This document shows positions 20,343-29,675 of a stretch of 64,000 nt of DNA, one piece after another. Below the pieces are notes generated by a model, which did no database searches, was not told the DNA's origin, and saw only the letters and a program-made list of their open reading frames with translations. Positions within the stretch are counted from its first letter, which is position 1; every line of letters begins with the position of its first letter. The DNA lies in the NCBI RefSeq assembly GCF_030580915.1, contig NZ_JAUQTA010000001.1, positions 1 through 64,000 of the forward strand, written 5' to 3'. The translations under genes were made by a program, and so were the position numbers. Source of the DNA: Nocardioides jiangxiensis. GTDB taxonomy: Bacteria; Actinomycetota; Actinomycetes; Propionibacteriales; Nocardioidaceae.

Positions 20343-20425
20343 GTCCCGGACCCTACTGCTGCGCAGCGGCATCCGGGTGGAGGCCGCTAGGGTTGCCCCC
20401 AATGTCAACGTCTTGAGGAGGACCC

Positions 20426-20830
20426 GTGGCAGTGCGCGCGGTGCGAGGCGCCACCCAGCTCGACAGCGACACCCGCGAGCAGATGCTCGACCGGGTCGCC
20501 GAGATGGTGCGCGGCGTGATGGAGAGCAACGACATCACCGTCGACGACTTCATCTCGATCATCTTCACCTCCACCTCCGACCTGACCAGCGAGTTCCCGG
20601 CGTACGCCGCCCGGGTGCTCGGCTTCCACGACGTCCCACTCGTGTGCGCCCGCGAGCTCGAGATCGAGGGTTCGATGCCGCGGGTCGTGCGGATGATGGC
20701 GCACGTCGAGACCGACCTGGCGCGCGCGGATGTCACCCACGTCTACCTCCACGGCGCCGCCAACCTCCGTCGCGACCTGACCAAGGTCCGCGAGGTGCCG
20801 GACGACGAGACCGCTGCGACGGATGCCTGA
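20426..20830 (+). CDS. aroH: Chorismate mutase, AroH type
   Basis: The 134-residue protein matches monofunctional AroH mutases: RAVRGATQLDSDTREQML at the N-terminus, DDFISIIFTSTSDLTSEFPAYAAR and HVYLHGAANLRRDL at the C-terminus, which provide the Arg-rich active site at the trimer interface. It converts chorismate to prephenate. GTG 20426 follows GAGGAG. It overlaps tyrA by eight bases, so the next enzyme of the tyrosine branch is co-made. Confidence 0.94.
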   Translation: MAVRAVRGATQLDSDTREQMLDRVAEMVRGVMESNDITVDDFISIIFTSTSDLTSEFPAYAARVLGFHDVPLVCARELEIEGSMPRVVRMMAHVETDLARADVTHVYLHGAANLRRDLTKVREVPDDETAATDA

Positions 20831-21911
20831 GGTCGACCGCGGTCCGGCGGCCCTGGTCGGCCCCGTCCGCATCATCGGTGCCGGCCTGCTCGGTGCCTCG
20901 ATCGGCCTCGCGCTGCGGGCCCGCGGCCTCGACGTGCAGCTCGAGGACCTCGACCCCGCCAACTTGCGCACGGCGAGCGGCCTCGGAGCCGGCGTGCCGG
21001 TCGCGGGTGACGAGACCGAGCCCCAGCTCGTCGTGGTCGCCGTCCCGCCCGACCACCTCGCCGGCGTGATCGAGGGAGCGCTGGAGGCGCACCCCGGCGC
21101 GGTCGTGACCGATGTCGGCAGCGTGAAGTCGGGACCGCTCGCGACGGTCGCCGCCCATGCCGACGTGGCGCGCTACTGCGGCAGCCACCCGATGGCGGGT
21201 ACCCAGCACACCGGCCCGCTCACCGCGTCGGCGACGCTCTTCGAGGGCCGCCCCTGGGCGATCACGCCGCACGCGTCGACCACACCCGAGGCCACGCAGG
21301 TCGTGACCGGGCTCGCCGAGCTCACCGGCGCCATGCCGCTGACCTTCGCCCCCGACGAGCACGACCTCGCCGTGGCCCGCACCAGCCACGTGCCGCACCT
21401 GATGTCGGCCCTCGTCGCCGGCCGTCTCGCCGACGCGCCCGAGGGGCACCTCGCCCTGTCCGGACCGGGGGTCCGCGACGTCACCCGCGTCGCTGGCACC
21501 GATCCGGGCATGTGGCTCCAGATCGTCCCCGCCAACGCGCCCGCGATCCTGGAGCTGCTGGGGCAGATCCGGGCTGACCTCGACCGGCTCGAGTCGGCGA
21601 TCCAGGACGGCGACCGCGAGGCGCTGCGCGGCGTCCTCGCCAACGGCGTCGCCGGCACGAAGGCGATCCCGGGCAAGCACGGCGGGCCGGTGCGACCGAC
21701 GACCTCCCTCTTCGTCCACGTACCGGACCGTCCCGGCAACCTGGCCCGGCTCTTCGCCGACGTGGACGCGGTGGGCGTCAACATCGAGGACGTCCGCATC
21801 GACCACGACCCTGCGCGTGCCGGTGGACAGGTCGAGCTCGTCGTCGACCAGGCGCGCGTCGAGGACCTGACGGAGGCGCTCGACGCGCGAGGATGGGCCC
21901 TGCACCAGTAG
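20823..21911 (+). CDS. tyrA: Prephenate dehydrogenase
   Basis: The 362-residue enzyme has an N-terminal Rossmann motif IIGAGLLGASIGLALRARG, the GSHPMAGTQHTGP active-site segment and a C-terminal ACT domain (FVHVPDRPGNLARLFADV) for tyrosine feedback. It oxidises prephenate to hydroxyphenylpyruvate. Translationally coupled to aroH. Confidence 0.94.
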   Translation: MPEVDRGPAALVGPVRIIGAGLLGASIGLALRARGLDVQLEDLDPANLRTASGLGAGVPVAGDETEPQLVVVAVPPDHLAGVIEGALEAHPGAVVTDVGSVKSGPLATVAAHADVARYCGSHPMAGTQHTGPLTASATLFEGRPWAITPHASTTPEATQVVTGLAELTGAMPLTFAPDEHDLAVARTSHVPHLMSALVAGRLADAPEGHLALSGPGVRDVTRVAGTDPGMWLQIVPANAPAILELLGQIRADLDRLESAIQDGDREALRGVLANGVAGTKAIPGKHGGPVRPTTSLFVHVPDRPGNLARLFADVDAVGVNIEDVRIDHDPARAGGQVELVVDQARVEDLTEALDARGWALHQ

Positions 21912-21951
21912 GTGCGGTGCCGGGGGTGCCGGAGCAGTAGGCTCCGGGCTC

Positions 21952-22629
21952 ATGAGCAGCGCCCCCACCCTCGCCACCATCGTCGTCGCCATGGACGGGC
22001 CCTCCGGCTCGGGCAAGTCGAGCACGTCGCGTGGCGTCGCCGACCGGCTCGGTCTGCGCTACCTCGACACGGGCGCCATGTTCCGTGCGATGACCTGGTT
22101 CATGCTGGAGCAGGGTGTCGACCTGACCGACGCCGCGGCGATCGCCGCGCTGGCGGACAAGCCCGCCATCGTCTCCGGTACGGACCCGCTCGCGCCCACC
22201 ATCACGGTCGACGGCACCGACGTGGCCGAGGCGATCCGCGGCGAGGCCGTGACCGGTGCGGTCAGCCCGGTCTCGGCGGTGCCCGAGGTGCGTGCCCGCC
22301 TGCTGCAGCTGCAGCGCGAGATCATCGGCGCCGGCGGCATCGTCGTGGAGGGCCGTGACATCGGTTCCGTCGTCGCGCCCGATGCGCCGGTGAAGGTGTA
22401 CATGACCGCCGATCCGGCGGCCCGGGCGGCTCGCCGGGCACTCGAGGAGGGCGGCACCGACGCGGCTGCCGTGGAGGCGAGCCTCCTCGCCCGCGACAAG
22501 ATCGACTCCAGCCGGGCCACGGCGCCGCTCACCATGCCCGAGGGTGCGCACCACATCGACACCACGCCGTTCACCCTCGACGAGGTGATCGGGCAGGTCG
22601 TGGCGCTCGTCGAGGCCGCGACCGCCTGA
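21952..22629 (+). CDS. cmk: Cytidylate kinase
   Basis: The 225-residue kinase phosphorylates CMP and dCMP. The P-loop DGPSGSGKSSTSRGVADRLG is followed by LRYLDTGAMFRAMT and VVEGRDIGSVVAPDA. ATG 21952 lies eight bases after TAGGCT (21938-21943), pointing to its own leaderless start inside the gene run. Same order as Rv1712-Rv1713 with der. Confidence 0.95.
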   Translation: MSSAPTLATIVVAMDGPSGSGKSSTSRGVADRLGLRYLDTGAMFRAMTWFMLEQGVDLTDAAAIAALADKPAIVSGTDPLAPTITVDGTDVAEAIRGEAVTGAVSPVSAVPEVRARLLQLQREIIGAGGIVVEGRDIGSVVAPDAPVKVYMTADPAARAARRALEEGGTDAAAVEASLLARDKIDSSRATAPLTMPEGAHHIDTTPFTLDEVIGQVVALVEAATA

Positions 22630-22639
22630 TGGCTCCCGC

Positions 22640-23335
22640 ATGAGCGCAGGGGCCGTCGTCCCGCGCACCGGGCTGCTGCGCGGAGCGCGACCCGCGGCGC
22701 GGTGGCTCGTCCGGCGCCGGTACGACGTGCACCTGCACGGCGCGGCCCGGGTGCCGTCGTCCGGCCCGGTGGTCCTGGCCAGCAACCACGTCGGCTTCCT
22801 CGACGGCCCGCTGCTGGCGACGTTCGCCCCTCGGCCCGTGCACGCGCTGGCCAAGCGTGAGCTGTTCGCCGGTCCGATGTCGCCCTTCCTGCGGGCGGCC
22901 GGTCAGATCCCGGTCGACCGGACGCACCCGGACCCGGCGGCTGTCCGCTCGTGCCTGGCGGTGCTCGCCCGCGGGGGCGTCGTCGGCATCTTCCCCGAGG
23001 GTGCGCGTGGGGCGGGGGAGTTCGAGGAGGTCCACGGGGGAGCGGCGTACCTGGCGCTGGTGACGGGTGCGCCCGTGGTTCCCGTCACGCTGTTCGGCAC
23101 GCGGGAGCGCGGAGCGGGTTCGGAGAGCCTTCCCCCGAAGGGCGCTCGCGTGGACATGGTCTTCGGAGCCCCGTACCGTTTGCAGGCGGTGTCGTGGCCG
23201 CGGACCCAGGAACAGGTCGGGTCGGCCACGGTGTCGCTGCGCAGCCACCTCCTGGCTGCGCTCGAGGACGCGAAGGTCCTCACCGGGCGGGAACTTCCCG
23301 GCACCCTTCCAGCTGAACAGGACGACCACGCATGA
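22640..23335 (+). CDS. plsC: 1-acyl-sn-glycerol-3-phosphate acyltransferase
   Basis: The 231-residue membrane-associated enzyme has the acyltransferase NHVGFLDGP (HX4D) motif, FPEGARG, and [10 protein letters not shown]. It transfers a second acyl chain to make phosphatidic acid. It lies between cmk and der, overlapping der by four bases. Confidence 0.9.
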   Translation: MSAGAVVPRTGLLRGARPAARWLVRRRYDVHLHGAARVPSSGPVVLASNHVGFLDGPLLATFAPRPVHALAKRELFAGPMSPFLRAAGQIPVDRTHPDPAAVRSCLAVLARGGVVGIFPEGARGAGEFEEVHGGAAYLALVTGAPVVPVTLFGTRERGAGSESLPPKGARVDMVFGAPYRLQAVSWPRTQEQVGSATVSLRSHLLAALEDAKVLTGRELPGTLPAEQDDHA

Positions 23336-24723
23336 GCGACGACTACACCGGCGCGACCCTCCCCGCAGGCTTCGGCGACGACGAGGAGACCGGCCCCGTT
23401 CCGGTCCTCGCGGTCGTGGGCCGCCCCAATGTCGGCAAGTCGACGCTGGTCAACCGGATCATCGGCCGTCGCGAGGCCGTCGTCGAGGACCGTCCGGGCG
23501 TCACCCGCGACCGCGTCCCGTACGACGCCAGCTGGAACGGCCGCGCGTTCACCGTCGTCGACACCGGCGGCTGGATCCCGGACGCCGAGGGCCTGGCGCT
23601 CAACATCGCCGCCCAGGCCGAGATCGCGGTCCGCCTCGCCGACGCGGTGCTCTTCGTCGTCGACGCCACGGTCGGCATCACCGACGACGACGAGGCAGTC
23701 GTCAAGATCCTCCGCCAGGCGAAGAAGCCGGTCATCCTCGCGGCCAACAAGGTCGACAACCTGGCCCTGGAGGCCGAGGCCTACTCGCTGTGGAACCTCG
23801 GCCTGGGCGAGCCCTACCCGATCTCCGCCGCCCACGGCCGCGGCACCGGTGACCTGCTCGACGTCGTCCTGGAGAAGCTTCCCGAGCCGCCGCCCGAGCG
23901 CGAGGGCAAGGAGGTCGGCGGCCCCCGCCGCATCGCGATCGTCGGTCGCCCCAACGTCGGCAAGTCGTCGCTGCTCAACAAGCTCGCCGGCGAGAACCGC
24001 GTCGTCGTCGACAACGCCGCCGGCACCACGGTCGACCCGGTCGACGAGCTGGTCGAGTTCGGCGGGCGCGAGTGGCGCTTCATCGACACCGCGGGTATCC
24101 GCAAGCGGGTCAAGGAGGCCTCGGGCCACGAGTACTACGCCAGCCTGCGCACGGCCACCGCGATCGAGCGGGCCGAGGTCTGCATCCTGGTGCTGGACGC
24201 CGAGCAGAGCATCGCCGAGCAGGACGTCCGGATCATCCAGATGGTCCGGGAGATGGGCAAGGCGCTGGTCATCGCCTTCAACAAGTGGGACCTGGTCGAC
24301 GAGGAGCGCCGCTACTACCTCGACCGCGAGATCGAGCGCGAGCTCGTGCAGGTCCAGTGGGCGCCGCGGATCAACATCACCGCGCGCACCGGCTGGCACA
24401 TCGACCGCATCGTGCCCGCGCTCGACAAGGCCCTCGAGGGCTGGGAGACCCGGATCTCCACCGGCACGTTCAACGCCTTCCTCGGCCGCCTCGTGCAGGA
24501 GCACCCGCACCCGGTCCGCGGTGGCAAGCAGCCCCGCATCCTCTTCGGCTCGCAGGTCTCCGTCGCCCACCCGACGTTCAAGCTCTTCACGACCGGCAAG
24601 CTCGACGCCGGCTACGAGCGCTTCATCGAGCGTCGCCTCCGCGAGGAGTTCGGCTTCGTCGGAACGCCGATCGAGATCAAGGTGCAGCCGCGCGAGAAGC
24701 GGAAGGGCACGCACAAGCGCTGA
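23332..24723 (+). CDS. der: Ribosome biogenesis GTPase Der
   Basis: The 463-residue protein has two GTPase domains in tandem: [14 protein letters not shown] with DTGGW and NKVD, then [14 protein letters not shown] with DTAGI and NKWD, followed by the KH-like C-terminal domain. Double GTPase structure is unique to Der, which is needed for 50S assembly. Last gene of the conserved block before the sigma-54 region. Confidence 0.96.
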   Translation: MSDDYTGATLPAGFGDDEETGPVPVLAVVGRPNVGKSTLVNRIIGRREAVVEDRPGVTRDRVPYDASWNGRAFTVVDTGGWIPDAEGLALNIAAQAEIAVRLADAVLFVVDATVGITDDDEAVVKILRQAKKPVILAANKVDNLALEAEAYSLWNLGLGEPYPISAAHGRGTGDLLDVVLEKLPEPPPEREGKEVGGPRRIAIVGRPNVGKSSLLNKLAGENRVVVDNAAGTTVDPVDELVEFGGREWRFIDTAGIRKRVKEASGHEYYASLRTATAIERAEVCILVLDAEQSIAEQDVRIIQMVREMGKALVIAFNKWDLVDEERRYYLDREIERELVQVQWAPRINITARTGWHIDRIVPALDKALEGWETRISTGTFNAFLGRLVQEHPHPVRGGKQPRILFGSQVSVAHPTFKLFTTGKLDAGYERFIERRLREEFGFVGTPIEIKVQPREKRKGTHKR

Positions 24724-24866
24724 TTGGTTGCATCTTCCTCGATAGCGGAGAGCGCCATTGATCACCCGAACGGGCTATTGGGGCCCCGGGGACCGGCGCT
24801 GCCATTCTCGTGGGAGCGGCGCGATGCCGTGACGTGGACGGGGACCACCACCGGATTCGGGGCGGC

Positions 24867-26180
24867 GTGGCAACGATCATCGGACACCCAGGTGCAGTCG
24901 AGGCGGCAGAGCTCTGCCGGGCCCTCGACGATGCGGGGCTCTCCGGAGCCGGCGACGGGTACGTCGTCGCGCTCCACGACCCGGCGCAGGGTGTGCCGCT
25001 CCGGCCCGAGCCGGGCCGGAGGCTGCTCGTCGTCACGCCGTGCACCGCGACCACGCCACAGGTCTGGGCCCTGGTCCGGGGCGGGGCGTCGGACGTCATC
25101 AGCTGGGTGGGGCCCGAGGCGGCCGAGGCCGTCGTACGCCGGATCCAGCGGTGGAAGGCGGTCGACGAGGTCGTCGCCTCGCCTGCCGTGACGGACCTGA
25201 TCGTGGGCTCGAGCCCGGAGCTCAGGGCCGCGCTGACCGAGCTCGTCGAGCTGGCGCTGTTCGGGTCCGGCCCGATCCTCGTCATCGGGGAGACCGGCAC
25301 CGGCAAGGAGCTTGCTGCCCGCCTCGTGCACGCCGTCGGCCGGGCGGCGGGGGAGCTGGTGGTGCTCGACTGCACGACGATCGTGCCCTCGCTCTCGGGC
25401 AGCGAGCTGTTCGGCCACGAGAAGGGCGCCTTCACGGGTGCCGACCGGGCCCGCGCCGGGGCGTTCGCCGCCGCGGATGGCGGCACCCTCTTCCTCGACG
25501 AGATCGGCGACCTGCCGCTGGGCCTGCAGGCCGAGCTCCTGCGTGTCGTGCAGGAGGGGACCTACAAGCGGGTCGGCGGCGACGTGTGGGCGCGGACGTC
25601 GTTCAGGCTGGTGAGCGCGACCAACCGCGACCTCGCCGCCGAGCAGGCAGCGGGGCGCTTCCGGAGCGACCTCTTCCACCGCATCGCCTCGGGCGTCGTG
25701 CGGCTGCCGGCGCTGCGAGAGCGCCCGGACGACATCGAGCCACTCTTCCGCCACTTCCTGCGGGAGGCCTCCTGCGGTGCCGAACCGGACCTCGCCCCGG
25801 CGGTGTCGGCGCTGCTGCAGGCACGGGCCTTCCCGGGCAACCTCCGTGAGCTGCGCCAGCTCGCCTTCGCCGTCGCCGCGCACCACGCCGGTCCCGGGCC
25901 CGTGACGCCGGGTGAGATCCCGGCCCGCTACTGGCCCGCCGCCGACGCCGACGTACCGCACGGGTTCCAGCCGCCGCTGGAGGCCGCAGTTCGCGCCTGC
26001 CTGCGCTGCGGTGTCGGGCTGAGCGAGATGAAGGCGATGGTCGGAGACCTCGCCGTCGATCTGGCGCTGGCCGAGCACGGCGGCAACGCGCGACGCGCCG
26101 CCGCGGCGCTCGGCGTGACCGACCGGGCGATCCAGCTGCGGAAGCAGGTGCCCAGGCAGCGCCAGCCGACGGATCACTAG
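24867..26180 (+). CDS. Sigma-54-dependent AAA+ transcription activator (bacterial enhancer-binding protein)
   Basis: The 437-residue protein has a sigma-54 activator core: Walker A GETGTGKE (141-148), [13 protein letters not shown] with the sigma-54-contacting GAFTGA loop (187-192), Walker B GGTLFLDE (205-212), ATNRDL sensor I, and RSDLFHRI. The C-terminus (about 385-430) is a Fis-type helix-turn-helix, [19 protein letters not shown]. Residues 1-105 look like a receiver fold without a phosphorylatable Asp. GTG 24867 is chosen as the start of this domain, though GTG 24810 is possible. It faces the minus-strand operon tail to tail with overlapping stops; rpoN and a -24/-12 promoter lie at the far end, so it is inferred to switch on that operon. 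Confidence 0.9.
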   Translation: MATIIGHPGAVEAAELCRALDDAGLSGAGDGYVVALHDPAQGVPLRPEPGRRLLVVTPCTATTPQVWALVRGGASDVISWVGPEAAEAVVRRIQRWKAVDEVVASPAVTDLIVGSSPELRAALTELVELALFGSGPILVIGETGTGKELAARLVHAVGRAAGELVVLDCTTIVPSLSGSELFGHEKGAFTGADRARAGAFAAADGGTLFLDEIGDLPLGLQAELLRVVQEGTYKRVGGDVWARTSFRLVSATNRDLAAEQAAGRFRSDLFHRIASGVVRLPALRERPDDIEPLFRHFLREASCGAEPDLAPAVSALLQARAFPGNLRELRQLAFAVAAHHAGPGPVTPGEIPARYWPAADADVPHGFQPPLEAAVRACLRCGVGLSEMKAMVGDLAVDLALAEHGGNARRAAAALGVTDRAIQLRKQVPRQRQPTDH

Positions 26181-26728
26181 CTGCCGTACCGCGCCTCCAG
26201 CTCGAGCTCGGTCGCGAGCTCGTGGAGGAACTCCGCGAGCTCGTGCTGGAAGTCGGGCCCGTGGGCGGCCGACGACTTGAGCGCAAGCGGGGGGATGCCG
26301 ATGCGGGCCGCGTAGTGCGAGCGGACACGTCGCTCGATGAGCCCGCCGAGCAGGGAGGGACAGTCACGGCGCTGGATCGTCTGCAGCGCCTCGGCGAAGT
26401 AGAACTCGCCGAGGCTGTACCAGGGGATGCCTGCCGGCTTCACGCCAGTGAGCGCCCACTGCTTCAGGAGGGTGGAGTCGGGTGCGAGCACCTCGTAGTA
26501 GCCGTCGCGTGCCGAGGCGCGATAGGTCACGAGTTGGGGGCGGATCGCGATGCGCTGGGCCGGTGACACCGCAAGCAGCCGCCTGCGCAGCTGTGCGACG
26601 CCGGCGGAGATCCCCGAGCTGGTGTGGGGCTTGATCTCGCCGATCACCTTGGCCTGGGGGAACGGGTCCCGGGAGCGGTTGGGCGCCCCCGCTGGAGTGG
26701 GCAGGAATCGCTGCGTGGACGTTGTCAT
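26177..26728 (-). CDS. Unknown protein with nuclease-like GEIKP motif, last gene of the sigma-54 operon
   Basis: The 183-residue protein is not a family I can name. Residues 26-40 read [14 protein letters not shown], followed by GVAQLRRRL and LVTYR; the E-x-K on a strand followed by a Gln-containing helix resembles the second half of a PD-(D/E)XK nuclease core as seen in some polymorphic toxin domains. No clear first Asp is seen. ATG 26728 follows GAGGAG. It ends on the activator gene's stop (overlapping TAG codons). Function is a guess. Confidence 0.75.
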   Translation of the reverse strand: MTTSTQRFLPTPAGAPNRSRDPFPQAKVIGEIKPHTSSGISAGVAQLRRRLLAVSPAQRIAIRPQLVTYRASARDGYYEVLAPDSTLLKQWALTGVKPAGIPWYSLGEFYFAEALQTIQRRDCPSLLGGLIERRVRSHYAARIGIPPLALKSSAAHGPDFQHELAEFLHELATELELEARYGS

Positions 26729-26737
26729 GTCGGCTCC

Positions 26738-27871
26738 TCAGGTCCGGTTCCAGATGTCGAGGGTCAGGTGTGCCAGCAGGGCCGCACCGTCGAGGACGGC
26801 GCGGTCGCCTGCGGGGGAGACGGCGGCGCGTGCGAACTCGGCCGAGTGCTGGGGGACGGCACCGATGCCGAGCTTGGGGTGCAGTGCGGGCACGAGGTGG
26901 CTGACGTTGCCCAGGTCCGTGCTTCCCGCGGTCAGGACGTCGGACTCGCGCGGCGGCAACGGATGGCGGCCGAGGCTCCGCAGGTGGACCTCGGCCCGGG
27001 ACGCCAGCCACGGGTCGCTGCGCACCTCGCGATAGGTCGGGCCGTCGGGCCGGACCGCCACGGAGCAGCCGGTGGCGAGCGCGCCGGCATCAGCCGCACG
27101 GCGTACGACGGCGGCGAGGGCGGGCAGCCTGCGTGCCTCCGCCGCGCGGGTCATCACCCGCAGCAGCGCACGGTCAGGCACGACGTTCGGGGCTCTGCCG
27201 CCCTCGGTGAGGACGGCGGTGACCTGGTCACCGAAGGCGAGTGTCGGCCGGGCCGCCCGCAGCGCGTCGTAGGCGAGCAGGGCGGCGTCGAGGGCGTTGC
27301 GGCCCTGCTCGGGTGCCATTGCGGCGTGGGCTGCCCGCCCCCGGAAGGCCACGCGCCACGACGCCGCGGCGCGGAAGGTGGCGCGGACCTGGTCGTTCGG
27401 ACCCGGATGCGCGAGCAGTGCCGCGGCGGCCCCGTCGAAGGCGCCCCGGGCCAGCAGCTCGATCTTGCCGCCACCGCCCTCCTCCGCCGGCGTACCCAGG
27501 ACCACGACCCGGCCGCCCCGCCGCGCAGCGAGCGGTGCGAGCACGGCGCCGGCACCGGCGGCGGCGCTGGCGATGACGTTGTGGCCGCAGCCGTGGCCCA
27601 GACCCGGCAGCGCGTCGTACTCGCAGCAGAGGACGACCAGGGGACCGCGCGTCCCGGCGTGCGCTACGAAGGCGGTCGGCAGGCCGTGGGCACCCCGGCT
27701 GACTGCCAGACCTGCCCGCTCGAGGGTGCTGGCCAGGACGGCGCTCGAGCGGTGCTCGCGCCAGGCGAGCTCGGGATGGTCGTGCAGGTCGTGCGAGAGG
27801 GAGAGCAGCTGGGGCGCCAGCGCGCGGACGGCCCCCGCGATGTCGGCGCGTTGCGGCGTGAGGGTCGTCAT
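26738..27871 (-). CDS. M20-family amidohydrolase/peptidase
   Basis: The 377-residue protein matches the M20D amidohydrolases: HDHPELAWREH near residue 33, the metal-site GHGCGHN, the catalytic GTPAEEGGGGK, and HAAMAPEQGRNALDA of the dimerisation lid domain. Members hydrolyse N-acyl amino acids or aminobenzoyl-glutamate-like amides. ATG 27871 overlaps the upstream gene by four bases. Within this operon it may trim an acylated small product. Confidence 0.87.
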   Translation of the reverse strand: MTTLTPQRADIAGAVRALAPQLLSLSHDLHDHPELAWREHRSSAVLASTLERAGLAVSRGAHGLPTAFVAHAGTRGPLVVLCCEYDALPGLGHGCGHNVIASAAAGAGAVLAPLAARRGGRVVVLGTPAEEGGGGKIELLARGAFDGAAAALLAHPGPNDQVRATFRAAASWRVAFRGRAAHAAMAPEQGRNALDAALLAYDALRAARPTLAFGDQVTAVLTEGGRAPNVVPDRALLRVMTRAAEARRLPALAAVVRRAADAGALATGCSVAVRPDGPTYREVRSDPWLASRAEVHLRSLGRHPLPPRESDVLTAGSTDLGNVSHLVPALHPKLGIGAVPQHSAEFARAAVSPAGDRAVLDGAALLAHLTLDIWNRT

Positions 27872-28653
27872 CGTGCTGCTCCGGCCCGGAGAGCCACACG
27901 CCGTGCACGGAACCTGCTCCGGGCCGGCGCCGTCAGCCGCAGGACGTTGCCCGCCAGCACCTGGGCCTGACCGGCCGCGTCGAACGGGAGGGCACGGGCC
28001 TTGGCCAGCTCGACCGCGGGATGCAGGAAGGGCCCGTCGCTGCCGAAGAGGATCTTGCCCGGGCCCGCTCGCCGCGCCGCGTCCTCCAGCAGGTCGAAGT
28101 ACCGCACCCCCGAGGTGTCGGTGAAGAGGTTCGGGAGCCGCACCAGCTGGTCGACGAACGCGCACTGCGCCTTCCAGTCGTCGGCGAACGACGAGAGGTG
28201 CGGGACCACCCACGCGACGTCGGGATAGGACCGCACGACCATCTCGACCGTGGCCGTGTCACCGGCGGGGTCGTACAGCACGGGCAGGTGCCAGCGCCGC
28301 GCCGCCTCGGCGACCTCGCGGGTGATGCGGGCGTCGTGCGCGTGCACCTTCAGGCCGCAGAACCCGTCCCGGAGCACGGCCGTGGCCACCCGTTCACCCA
28401 CCTGGCCGGCCTCGGTACGGGCGTTGACGAACAGGTACCCGAGCAGCCCCCGGTGCTGCCGCAGGAGTCGGGCGACCTCTGCGTTCGCCCGGGGATAGTC
28501 CGAGGTGAGGGGCGCCATGATGACCGCGCCCCGGATGCCGGCCGGCCGCGCCCGGGCGAGGTACGTCGCCAGGGAGGCCCGCGTGTCCCAGGGGCCGCGC
28601 AGCCCGTCGCCCGTGCCGATGTGCACGTGGGCGTCGATCACCAGGTTGCTCAT
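27868..28653 (-). CDS. Metal-dependent TIM-barrel hydrolase (amidohydrolase 2 type)
   Basis: The 261-residue protein begins with VIDAHVHIG (HxH metal ligands at residues 9 and 11) and has GLKVHAHD, WVVPHLSSF, and ILFGSDGPF, the His and Asp ligands of the amidohydrolase-2 family. Such enzymes hydrolyse or decarboxylate small carboxylates and lactones. It overlaps its neighbours on both sides (28650-28653 and 27868-27871), so it is part of a tightly coupled three-gene set. Confidence 0.87.
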   Translation of the reverse strand: MSNLVIDAHVHIGTGDGLRGPWDTRASLATYLARARPAGIRGAVIMAPLTSDYPRANAEVARLLRQHRGLLGYLFVNARTEAGQVGERVATAVLRDGFCGLKVHAHDARITREVAEAARRWHLPVLYDPAGDTATVEMVVRSYPDVAWVVPHLSSFADDWKAQCAFVDQLVRLPNLFTDTSGVRYFDLLEDAARRAGPGKILFGSDGPFLHPAVELAKARALPFDAAGQAQVLAGNVLRLTAPARSRFRARRVALRAGAAR

Positions 28654-29675
28654 GCCGCCACCTCGCCGACGGCGCGCGTCAGGGCACGGTCGAGGCGGTC
28701 GAGCTCGCCCGGGCCGAGGTCCGCCCGCAGGCAGAGGGTCAGCGTCGGCCGTCCGGTGCAGCGGCCGCGCGTCGCCAGCGTCCGGACGCCCAGGCTCGCG
28801 AGGCGTCGCTGCAGCTCGAGCGGGTCGACGCGGCCACCCTCGGTGCACACCACGGCGAAGGGGACGCCGAGCGGTGCCAGGCCCAGCCGGACGAAGGTGG
28901 ACCGGACCCGCTGGACATGACTTCCGAGCCGGCGCCGGCGGCCCGGTGTCGTCGGGTCGGCCAGTGCCTGGCGCAGGGCATCGACGTCGCACGCCGACGC
29001 CGGGCTGCTGTGCGTCCGGGTGGGACCGTCCCGCCGGAGTCGCGTCACCAGGTCGGCCGGCCCGAGGACCGCGGCGACGGGTGCGGCGTACCCCTTGGCG
29101 AGCGAGGCCGCCACGAGCATGCGCTCCGGGGCGGGCGCGAGCCAGCCCGCCGTCCCTGCGCCGCCGGGCCCGAGGCCGGCAGCGAGCGAGTCGTCGACGA
29201 CGAGGTGCCCGCCGTGACGCGCGGCGACAGCGGCCAGGTCGGCGAGCGGGGCGGGACGGAGGCAGGAGCCGCACAGCCCGTCGGTCACCACCACGACAGG
29301 GCGTCCGGCGCGACGAGCCACGCGTGCGGCGTCGCGCACGTCCTGGTGCCGGAAGGTGAGCACGGTGCCTCCTTCGCAGGTGCCGGATCCGACGGCGGCG
29401 TCGGCTGCCCAGCGACCGACGGGGTAGATCGCCTCGTCGACGAGGAGCGCCGCGCCGCTGGGGGCGGTCGACAGGGCGTCGATGAGCGCGTGGAGGCTGG
29501 AGCGCGCCAGGACCGCGTCGGCGACGCCGACGGTCCGGGCGAGACGAGCAGCCACGTGGGTGTGGAGGGCCGGCTCGCCGACCACGGCCGGGCGGCCGGT
29601 GGTCAGCGGGCCGGCCGCCACGGCGGCGGGCCTCAGCCCGAGGAAGTGCCCGGAGGTGAGATCGACATCAGGCAC
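28650..29675 (-). CDS. PLP-dependent enzyme of the 8-amino-7-oxononanoate synthase/aminotransferase fold
   Basis: The 341-residue fold-type I protein has LVVDDSLAAGLGPGG (the Asp that binds the pyridine N) and LVAASLAKGYAAP with the likely Schiff-base Lys near residue 195, the arrangement of alpha-oxoamine synthases. The N-terminal part is shorter than in BioF. GTG 29675 overlaps the preceding gene by eight bases. It could join an acyl group to an amino acid or act as a transaminase; next to two amide hydrolases a small-molecule pathway is plausible. Confidence 0.83.
   Translation of the reverse strand: MPDVDLTSGHFLGLRPAAVAAGPLTTGRPAVVGEPALHTHVAARLARTVGVADAVLARSSLHALIDALSTAPSGAALLVDEAIYPVGRWAADAAVGSGTCEGGTVLTFRHQDVRDAARVARRAGRPVVVVTDGLCGSCLRPAPLADLAAVAARHGGHLVVDDSLAAGLGPGGAGTAGWLAPAPERMLVAASLAKGYAAPVAAVLGPADLVTRLRRDGPTRTHSSPASACDVDALRQALADPTTPGRRRRLGSHVQRVRSTFVRLGLAPLGVPFAVVCTEGGRVDPLELQRRLASLGVRTLATRGRCTGRPTLTLCLRADLGPGELDRLDRALTRAVGEVAA

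Noticed and set aside
24724..24866. A sigma-54 promoter for the activator gene itself
   Set aside because: The gap after der was read for GG-N10-GC patterns; the closest (near 24808) has the wrong spacing.
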